DNA from: JBECKQ01 sp040235375
GTDB taxonomy: Bacteria > Planctomycetota > Phycisphaerae > UBA1845
Assembly (NCBI GenBank): GCA_040235375.1
Contig: JBECKQ010000053.1
Coordinates: forward strand, 1-30,175
Direction of reading: 5' to 3'
DNA: 30,175 nt
A program made the translations under genes and the position numbers. The notes under the pieces are model-generated. The model was not told the origin of the DNA, made no database searches, and saw only the letters and a program-made list of their open reading frames with translations. Positions 19,001 to 25,300 of the stretch are shown here, one piece after another (positions within the stretch are counted from its first letter, which is position 1; each line of letters begins with the position of its first letter).

Positions 19001-22000
19001 CATGGTCATGTGTCCGGATGAGATGTTCCCCGAAGTGCAGGAGCTGGCCAAGGCGCTGGACGTGCCGCCGAACATGACCGACCTGGACATCAAGGTCTTT
19101 TCGCTCAAGCACGCCCGCGCAGGCGAAGTCTACGACAAGATGAACGCCCTCGTGCAGGGCTTGATGCGGCAGTTGCGCGGGGACAGAGCGAACCTCGAGC
19201 CCTTCAGCGCCCAGGCGGACGAGCGATCGAACTCGATTGTCGTGATGGGCGGTCCGACCACTTTTGCGCTCGTTAAGAAGGTGCTGGACGAAATCGACGT
19301 GCCGGAAGCGGCGCCCGTGGCGGTCGAGACACGCGTGCTGCAACTGAAGAAGGCGCGGGCCAGCGCCGTCGCTCAGAACATCCGCCAGGCGTTCCGCGAG
19401 AAGCGCGGCGGCGTCGAACCGCCGGAGGCGACGGCCGACGACTCGACGAACATGCTCATTCTGCGCGGCACGAAACCGCAGCTCGACGAGATCATGGAGA
19501 AGGTGATCAAGCCGCTCGACGAGTTTGCCGAGCCGGCGGAGGCGAAGCTCGCCGAGACGGTTCTGCCGCTCAAGTACATCCAGGCGGACGAGGCGGCCCA
19601 GTACCTGACGAGCTGGTTCAACGACCGCAAGAAGGCATACGACGCCCTCGACATCAAGGGGCTGCGGCCGAGCGAGTTCGTCGTGTCGATCACGCCGGAG
19701 CCGGCCAGCAACCAGATCGTGGTCATGGCCAGCAAGGAGAACGTCGAGCGGATCAAGCAGCGCCTGGCCGACATCGATCGCGAGGGACTCAAGTCGATGC
19801 GGGCGCGGGAGACAAAGATCTACCCGATCAAGTTCGCCGACCCGAACGCCGTGACCAACGTGATCCGCGGCGCGTTTCCGACGACGCGGGGCGAGCCGGA
19901 GAAGGACCGCGTCGACGTCAACGTCGAATGGGGCACGCAGAGCGTCGTGGTTACGGCCAATGAGGCGAACCAGGATGCGATCAGCAAGACGATCGACGAC
20001 ATCGACAACGAGAGCGGAGCCGGCCAGCGCGTTCGCAAGGTCTACGAGATGAAGAACGCGCGGGCATCGAACGTCGCCAACATGATCAACCAGACGCTGC
20101 GCCAGACGCGGAAAACGAATCGCTCGGGCCAGCTCCCGGTGACGGTGGTTCCCGACGACGATCTGAACGTGCTGATCGTCTCCGGCACGCAGAAGGAGTA
20201 CGAGGACATTCTGCCCCTGATCCAGGAGCTCGACCAGGAGCCGGCCAGCGAGACGGGCCTCGAAGTGCGGGTCTACCCGGTGAACTATGTCGATCCAAGT
20301 TCGCTGATCGGCACGATCAACAACGTGTTCCGTACCACGGGGCGAACGGCGCCGGAGGACACGGTGACGGCGTCGTACACGTGGGGCACGAGCAGCCTGG
20401 TGGTACGGGCTTCGGCGGAAAACCACAAGAAGATCGCCGACCTGCTGAAGGAGGTCGATGTGGAGTCGGCCGTGCAGCGCACCACGCACGTGCTGAAGCT
20501 GACCGAGGCCAACGCCGAGGAGATCGCCCAGCGGCTGACGCAGATCGTCCAGCGCACGGAGCGGCGGCGCCGCGAAGATCAGGGAATGGCCATCGTCGCC
20601 GATCCGTCGACGAACTCGCTGCTGGTGTTCGCCAACGATTCGGAATTCGAGAAGGTCAAAGAGCTGGTCGCGACGCTGGACGTGGCCCCGAGCGTGGACA
20701 AGGAGATTCGCGCGTTCAAGCTGACGTTCGCCGACGTGGGCGCCACGCGGGACGCCATCAACCAGTTGTTCGGCCGGTCGCAGACCCGGCGGTTGACCCC
20801 GCGCGAGGAAGTGGCGGTCGTCGCCGACTGGGCGTCGAACTCGGTGATGGTGGCGGCGGCGCCCTCGAGGATGAAAGAGATCGAGGGGTTCATCGAGGAG
20901 ATGGACAAGAGCGGCACCGGCGGTCGCGAGGTGCACGTCGTGACGCTGAAATACGCCGATCCTGATGGTGTGGTGCGCTCGCTTGACGACATATTCGTGC
21001 GCACGACGCGCGGAAAACAAGGCGAGACGATCAACGTCTCTCACCCCCAGGGCAGCGATTCGCTGCTCGTGCGGGCGAACGACGAGGAGTTCAAGGACAT
21101 CCAGGCGGTCATCGATCAGCTCGACGTCCTGCCGGCCGACGAGGACAAGTCGCTCCAGGTGGTCACGCTCCGCTACACCGACGCCGAAGAGACGAAGACG
21201 ATCCTCGAGGACTACCTGCGCAAGCCCGGCGCCGCCGGCGGTCGCGGCCGGGGCGGCGCGGAACTGATGGGCAACCTGCGGGTCACCGCCGTGCCCAGCA
21301 CAAACGCGCTGGTGATCTCCGGCGACCAGGAAGGCGTCGATCGGGTGACCGACATCGTTAAGAAAGTCGACGTCGAGGTGACGGACGGGGCCGGGCCACG
21401 CATCATCCACCTCCAGAAAGGCATCGCCAGCGAGATCGAGCCGCTCGTCACCAAGGTATTCACGGAGTCGACGCGAGGCCGCGGTCGCGGCCGAAGCAGT
21501 GCGCAGATGACGCCGGTGATCGTCGCGGATGACACGACGAATTCGCTCATCGTGCGAGCGGGCGCCGCGGACTACAGCTTGATCGAGCGGCTGGTAAGCG
21601 ATCTGGACGCGGAAGAGGGTGACGCGCTCAGCCGCGTCCGCGTGGTGCAGGTGGCCGCGGCGTTCAACGTAAACGACCTCGCGGCGACGATCGAGCAGAC
21701 CATGCAGCAGGCGACGCCGCCGAGCAGCAGTGGCCGCGGCGGCCGGCAGAGTGGCTTCTCCGCGCAGGCGGTACCGGCGTCGAACACGCTGGTCATGGCC
21801 GGCGATCCGAAGCAGTTGCAGGTTGCCGAGGCGCTGGTGGACCAATTGCAGGAGATGGGGCCGGTCGGCGGCATGGGCACGATCATCCTGAACACGGAAA
21901 ACTTGAGCGCCGAGGACGTTCAGCGCGTGTTGCAGGACGTAATCAACCAGGACAGCGGCAGTTCACGAGGTAGTACGACGCGGCGGCGGCCGACGACGAG

Positions 22001-22019
22001 TAACCGGCGTCGCCGCTAA
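13008..22019 (+). CDS. Giant secretin N-domain repeat protein lacking the secretin barrel
   Basis: This 3003-aa exported protein has a long basic N-region and hydrophobic core (about 30-50), with likely signal peptidase cleavage after ASA (Ala53). A coil and a Pro/Arg-rich linker lead to an N0/STN-like domain at about 213-290. By reading the sequence I count about 29 repeats of roughly 88 aa from about 384 to 2955. Each has the secretin N1/NolW plan: beta strand (such as RVYQLKYAD), helix (VA..L..LF), variable loop, beta hairpin with a TNSLIV-type core, and a helix ending in LD. A 48-residue half-repeat (beta-alpha only) closes the protein. There is no secretin C-domain. Arg/Gly-rich inserts occur in many loops, and a Gln-rich insertion of over 100 residues lies near 1400-1500. 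Start: GAGGA (12996-13000) lies 7 bases before the ATG. A periplasmic tube role is inferred. Confidence 0.85.
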   Translation: MSSDTAIRREVECVELDAAPTRWRPRRWYVRGLAIMACAAAVVLCAAVAPASAQESAQDLKKQIDALLQKAESEELTEAEMNQLDDLLDRYEKAVIAEQATDDDAQPQPTAAPAASPAPPRPRSHAIARPTPTPRPVSTHRPPVRRPSTSGTTATGRRRTSTARPRTPTPAQRSAAGQTPTADEAQAGAEGGKLETELNEAAEQFLKPYTERQYSFSIKDGTYAELIENFARMASLPVIGQAPPGTVTFVSREPMDFKSALGRIQMLLFEHPQQYWIQLNDEGILEISPVTELSRILKPEQIFPTLQEYRAANLDENDLALLLYRPESGSIADLEPLRDYMPDYVRIAQFGTENALAIFGLVRDINKYLELVEKIKVTGEDPRSLELIPIEHITPTEALQWLQSIMEGFGTPAGAPASTRRPGQTSVAAAQAEGIDAIPMDDYGTLLVRAMPAKIKEIKSLLTMLDRPLPQDSFKPVVVKVLNAKAGDILQLVQTLMASGQTTPGTSSVRRPSTRRRRGRAAVQAAPASASNDDLSMTEWPATNSIILMGSEEAVAEARELIERFDVPEELGTEIVPLTHANADDLVPLITQVLQGGGKGMPAGLLVQANSTGDSIIIGGSPNDIAKVKDLIAQLDVAPDGPADVIHDIRLKNMKPSSMIGILQAWEAQETGSAQPRRTVRRGRNRRARTQVSGGNKFQGDDATGWLYVICPDEEWEQTYKPLIERLDETGSATPEFAIISIENIEPEEAIAKLQAAIGVKGQRGAAAPNLVATQNGILVVDATDAQMDTMRQIVAELDVKSDQVQRTFELEYADPDDVKGIVESIVGDGTTPAAPTRGKRGAATAGEPAVRLVAYGNKLRAWASPEDMEQIAEIVAELDVPESQNELRSYEFAPGTNVTDLAQTLTRFFPSSGTTAQAQRRPSRRGGRPRTRVTPAASTADGGDTVMFVPQPSSRKIIVSAPPDMFEEIESTIDLLRPDAESKPVTVKFIDITNGDPADIAATIQPIVAIQEQELRAAGELPELEGKGATSSVVITPDTAANRLIVAAPDALMPKIESLVEELEAGEYGDRVMRTVELQNVDAQEMAQTIQAILAGRSAAPAAAPRSARGQRGRAGHRQAAPVVSASAGNVTVVPAPGGNALVLTGPSKDLDDVEGWIKQLDESGQIMKVYHLAHVDVEQLADEIMTIFDTQPPKQKKGGDDFDALLDFGGPRRGTDVSLTTDYISNTMIVWATPQKMQQIDELVKLYEDEGVAMKEELPSKIFPLKYADPFDAKYDLEDYIDVMWSRDKPTVDYLTWQNALVVRSRNKDDFDKIGDLINQYIDKPGEEQRTAMATKAIKGRSAADFAAMVMNNLAGKDIDVTIEGLPEEHKSLVPRLTPETDMSDTAPCVLPAILASQMDALAKLVTAQQKPTTTAPATEEASPTEAQPKAEKKVDSEDMVSKEAINNLVDQLIRQRQQAQQQAAEQKMPPQKQEEKTPADTEPAKPQLRIVVDPLTNSISFVGTPSAVAEAEDIYDKIEEEMKDKPALPDIRVYRLQYVAPEVASQVLQSMFNAGGPQAAGRLTPQQQAAQQRQVQLQMQRQLQAMRNQMRQAQGANAPEEGEDKDAGRRGRGEKDEQEEDKQQETISTQMTVFPYPSLNAIIVRAPTELYPAIEQLVATIDKKSQGSTEYKFFPIKNQLASDVEAQLKVIFNIDTEQSGRSRQPRVIRRGRNNTVDPAAQAVQELLQRQLDFEGMENAGSTENVTITSNNLTNTVLVRGPKQVLDLAEKIIDDIDAPENTPPHLDTRTYQLKYADATEVVPTLKTLFETSAASRRPGASGGDGGLTSGYHPDDVNAIFTADAANNSIIVRALEPDFAKIEPVIKMLDVESGQERVFSVPVIGDAVSMARTLESIYGMKGRRGRQGASAKQVQFVGDESSNTIFVSAPEDMQDEIRKRIDEMDQSAGEIAKPKFVALEHGDATAIARTIEEAFSAGRRKGNRRIQVTADEATKRLMVMCPDEMFPEVQELAKALDVPPNMTDLDIKVFSLKHARAGEVYDKMNALVQGLMRQLRGDRANLEPFSAQADERSNSIVVMGGPTTFALVKKVLDEIDVPEAAPVAVETRVLQLKKARASAVAQNIRQAFREKRGGVEPPEATADDSTNMLILRGTKPQLDEIMEKVIKPLDEFAEPAEAKLAETVLPLKYIQADEAAQYLTSWFNDRKKAYDALDIKGLRPSEFVVSITPEPASNQIVVMASKENVERIKQRLADIDREGLKSMRARETKIYPIKFADPNAVTNVIRGAFPTTRGEPEKDRVDVNVEWGTQSVVVTANEANQDAISKTIDDIDNESGAGQRVRKVYEMKNARASNVANMINQTLRQTRKTNRSGQLPVTVVPDDDLNVLIVSGTQKEYEDILPLIQELDQEPASETGLEVRVYPVNYVDPSSLIGTINNVFRTTGRTAPEDTVTASYTWGTSSLVVRASAENHKKIADLLKEVDVESAVQRTTHVLKLTEANAEEIAQRLTQIVQRTERRRREDQGMAIVADPSTNSLLVFANDSEFEKVKELVATLDVAPSVDKEIRAFKLTFADVGATRDAINQLFGRSQTRRLTPREEVAVVADWASNSVMVAAAPSRMKEIEGFIEEMDKSGTGGREVHVVTLKYADPDGVVRSLDDIFVRTTRGKQGETINVSHPQGSDSLLVRANDEEFKDIQAVIDQLDVLPADEDKSLQVVTLRYTDAEETKTILEDYLRKPGAAGGRGRGGAELMGNLRVTAVPSTNALVISGDQEGVDRVTDIVKKVDVEVTDGAGPRIIHLQKGIASEIEPLVTKVFTESTRGRGRGRSSAQMTPVIVADDTTNSLIVRAGAADYSLIERLVSDLDAEEGDALSRVRVVQVAAAFNVNDLAATIEQTMQQATPPSSSGRGGRQSGFSAQAVPASNTLVMAGDPKQLQVAEALVDQLQEMGPVGGMGTIILNTENLSAEDVQRVLQDVINQDSGSSRGSTTRRRPTTSNRRRR

Positions 22020-22042
22020 GGGGATGTGAAACGGCGGGGTAA

Positions 22043-22151
22043 AGGGTTCAGGCACGTTTTTGTGAGACGCCGCCGCTCGGCCTTGTCGTAGGACGAGTGA
22101 GGAGAAGACGCTGATGGTCGTGGCATTGTGGCAAAAAGGAGCCCGACCCCT
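22043..22151. mobile_element. 109-bp MITE-like element, copy 2
   Basis: This copy has the same length as 6532-6640 and differs at about 13 positions by my alignment. Its terminal inverted repeats are slightly more decayed (AGGGTTCAGGCACGTTTTTG on the left). It begins 23 bases after the stop of the 3003-aa gene and lies wholly in the spacer before the secretin gene. It keeps the GAGGAG plus ATG arrangement that gspI uses in copy 1, and here this opens a 63-codon ORF. Confidence 0.7.
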
Positions 22152-22305
22152 GGGGGAGCCGGTGTCTCGAGCGTACATCGACCGCCGGAAGATGCGAGCG
22201 GACAAGAAAGGCGCCGGCCTCGGCCGGGCCTGGAGGGATAAAGCAGTCAATCGGTGCGATCGCCGTAAACCGTTGGAGGCGGAGCGGCGGTCGAGAGAAG
22301 CATGA
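22114..22305 (+). CDS. Possible 63-codon leader ORF started by the repeat
   Basis: The ORF begins at ATG 22114, 7-8 bases after GAGGAG within the 109-bp element. It starts like GspI (MVVALWQKGARPL), then becomes Arg/Lys-rich, with no pilin helix. Its TGA (22303-22305) ends 10 bases before the ATG of the secretin gene, so translational coupling is conceivable. No homology is recognised; it may be a chance ORF. Confidence 0.2.
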   Translation: MVVALWQKGARPLGEPVSRAYIDRRKMRADKKGAGLGRAWRDKAVNRCDRRKPLEAERRSREA

Positions 22306-22315
22306 GGTGCTCGAC

Positions 22316-25300
22316 ATGAAAAGGCTCTGGATTCTGCTCATCGTCACCTGCATGTGCATGGAGGCACGCGGACAGGCGAACGAAAGCGAACCACCTTCTG
22401 AGGCAGCGACGAACGGTGTGTCCGCGGCGACGACCAACGGCCTGTCCGAGTTGCCCGTCGCCGACCAGGGGCAGTCGTCCGAGGCGACGGAAGCGGAAGC
22501 GCCGCCGGCTGACTCGTCCGGCGACGAGACGCAGGCTTCGCCGCCCCCGGCAACGCCAGCGCTCGAGGAGGACATAACCGAGCTGAACCTCAGCGGCGGG
22601 CAGGTGGACGTCCAGGCCGTGGGCAGCGACACGGTGATCATCACCGCGCCGAAGCAGGATCTGCAGTTGTTGCGCGATCTGGTCAAGCGGCTGGACAAGG
22701 AAGGTCCGCGCAAAGAGCTGCGGGTTCTGAGCCTTCAGAACAAGAACGCCAGCGAGGTGGCGAGCAAGGTCCAGAGCATCATGCGCGAGATGCAGGCCGG
22801 CCGGGAGCGGCCGGAAGAGCAGGTCTCGATCGTGCCGGTCTCGAACAACATTCTGCTGGTGGCGGCTCCGGCATCGCAGCTCGATGAGGTGGAGACGATC
22901 GTGAAGGCGATCGACGAGCGCCCGCCGTCGCTGCCCGAACTGGAGAAGATGAACTTCCGGCTCAAGTACATCAAGGCGGCGGAGGCGGCGACGAAGCTGC
23001 AGGAGCTGATCAGCGCGTTGCGCGTCCGGCAGGGCGAGGAGCCCGGCACCGAAATCCAGGTCTTCCCGGTGGACGCGAGCAATTCGCTGATCGTGATCGG
23101 CCCGGTCGATGAGCGCGAGAAGATCCAGGCCTTGATCGACGAGATCGACGTGGAACCCGTCGAAGGGTTCGGCGATTTGCGGCTGGCCTATTTCCCGCTG
23201 CTCAACAGCGAAGCGACGAAGATGGCCGAGGTGCTCAACGATCTGCTGTCCACGCCGGAAGGTGAGAAAGCCGCGGCGGAGACGATTCGCCGCATCCGGA
23301 TGGTGGTGGGCGAGCCCGGCCCGGACGGCGAGCGTCACGAACTGCCGCCGATCAACCTCGAGCGGCAGATCAAGCTGATACCGGACGAGGAGTCGCAGGC
23401 CCTGATCTGCGCCACGTCGGAAGAGAACATCGAACCCTTGCAGGCCTTGATCTCGCTGCTGGACAGCGTGCCGATGGCGGTCGAGCAGGGGCTGAAAATC
23501 TTCCCGCTCAAGTATGCCGACGCCAAGAGCGTCAAGGACATGCTCGACGACATGTTCAAGCAGGGCAAGGATCTGCCGCGCCCCGCGCCGGGAACGCAGA
23601 CGACCGAGGCGGTGCCGACCGATGCCATCGGCAAGTCGCTGGTGTACAACGTCGGGATTTCCGCGGACGTTCGCACGAACACCCTGGTGGTCACCGGGCG
23701 CACCGAGCAACTGCTGCTCGTTACGGGGATTATCCAGAGTGTCGACGTGCCCGGCAGCGACCTCAAGCACCCGCTGCGGCTGCTGACGCTGGAACACACC
23801 GACGCGACGCGCATCTCCAAGGTTATTGACGAGCTGTGGCAGAAGCGTATCGACGGGCTGGAGAAGCGCGACGCCGGCAAGGCGGCCGTGGCCCGCGAGG
23901 AGGTTTTCGTCGCCGTCGACATCCGGACGAACTCGCTGATCGTCAGCGCGACGGAGGAGAACTTCGCGGAGATCGCCCACATCGCCCAGATGCTCGACAC
24001 GGCGCCGGGCAAGCTCGTCGATCAGATCCGGATCATCGACTGCGAGCACACGTCCGCCGCCGACCTGGCGTCGAAGATCGAGGATTTGTGGAAGCGCAAG
24101 GCCGATCTGCGCCGCGAGGGCGAGATGCCCGAGGACCTCCCGATCATCGTGGCGGACCAGCGCAGCAACGCGCTGATCATCGCGTCTTCCCCGGAGGACT
24201 TCGAGGAGATCAAGCGTCTCGTCGAGCGGCTCGAAGCGCAGCCGCTGGCGCCCATCGCGGAGATCCGCCTGATCCAGCTTCAAAACAACGACGCGTCGCA
24301 GATCGCGGACATGCTCCAGAAGCTGTTCGAGGATCGCATGAAGCAGCGGCTCGCCCAGGGGCAGGAGGAGATCCCGAGCGACCGCGTGGCCCTCGTGGCC
24401 GAGCCGGCGACAAACACGATTCTCGTCGCGTCTTCCAAGGAGAACTACGACGAGATGATGCACATCGTCGAGGCCATCGACGTGGAGCCGGACCTCGAAG
24501 GCGTCGTTCAGGTCTTTACGCTGCGTAATGCCCAGGCGGAGAACGTCGCCGATCAGATCAAGAAGCTCTTCGACGAGGGCCTGTACACCGGCGTGTTCAC
24601 CTCCGACAACCAGATCGCCAAGGAGCGGCAGAAGGTGGCGATCGTCGCCGACCCGCGGTCGAACGCGATCATCGCGAGCGCGTCGAAGACGAACCTGAGC
24701 ATCATCGAGAAGCTCGTGCAGCAGATGGACACCGACAAGGCGCCGATGCTGAACGCCGACACGCGGATCTTCCGGCTGCAATACGCCGATTCGATGAAGA
24801 TCGCCAGCATTCTCGACCGCCTGTTCGAAGGCATGGGCGGTTCGAGCCAGGGCGATTTCAAGGCGCCCACCATCGTGGCCGACGCCGCCAGCAACACGCT
24901 GATCATCACCGGCTCGCGCGACGGCATCAAGCGCGCGACCGACCTGATCGCCTCGCTCGATCACCAGACCGACCAGACCTCGCTGACGCGCGTGTACGAC
25001 CTCAAGTACGCCTCGGCGCTCAAGCTCGCCGCGAAGCTCCAGGAGGTCTTCAAGAGCCGCCAGGAGGGAGCCAAGGAAACCGAGCGGTCGCCGACGTTCA
25101 TCATGCCGGACGAGGCGACGAACTCGCTGATCGCGACGGCGGCGGAGGAGGACCACGCGTTGATCGAGCATCTGCTCTCGCTGCTGGACGTCGAGAGCAC
25201 GATCAGCGGGCAGGTGGCCGTCTTTCCGCTGAAGAAGGCGAAGGCGGAGCCGCTGGCCCAGTCGCTGGAAGACCTGTTCAAGGCGGGCCCGCAGACGGGC

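Noticed and set aside
18060..21845. Very long open frame (1261 codons) on the minus strand within the 3003-aa gene
   Set aside because: It is antisense to a clear repeat protein, has no recognisable domain, and arises from GC-rich codon bias in repeated sequence. The similar 1073-codon frame at 22247-25468 is rejected for the same reason.
22017..22316. Programmed readthrough or frameshift joining the two giant genes
   Set aside because: The frames differ, about 300 bases and many stops intervene, and the second protein has its own signal peptide and ribosome-binding site.
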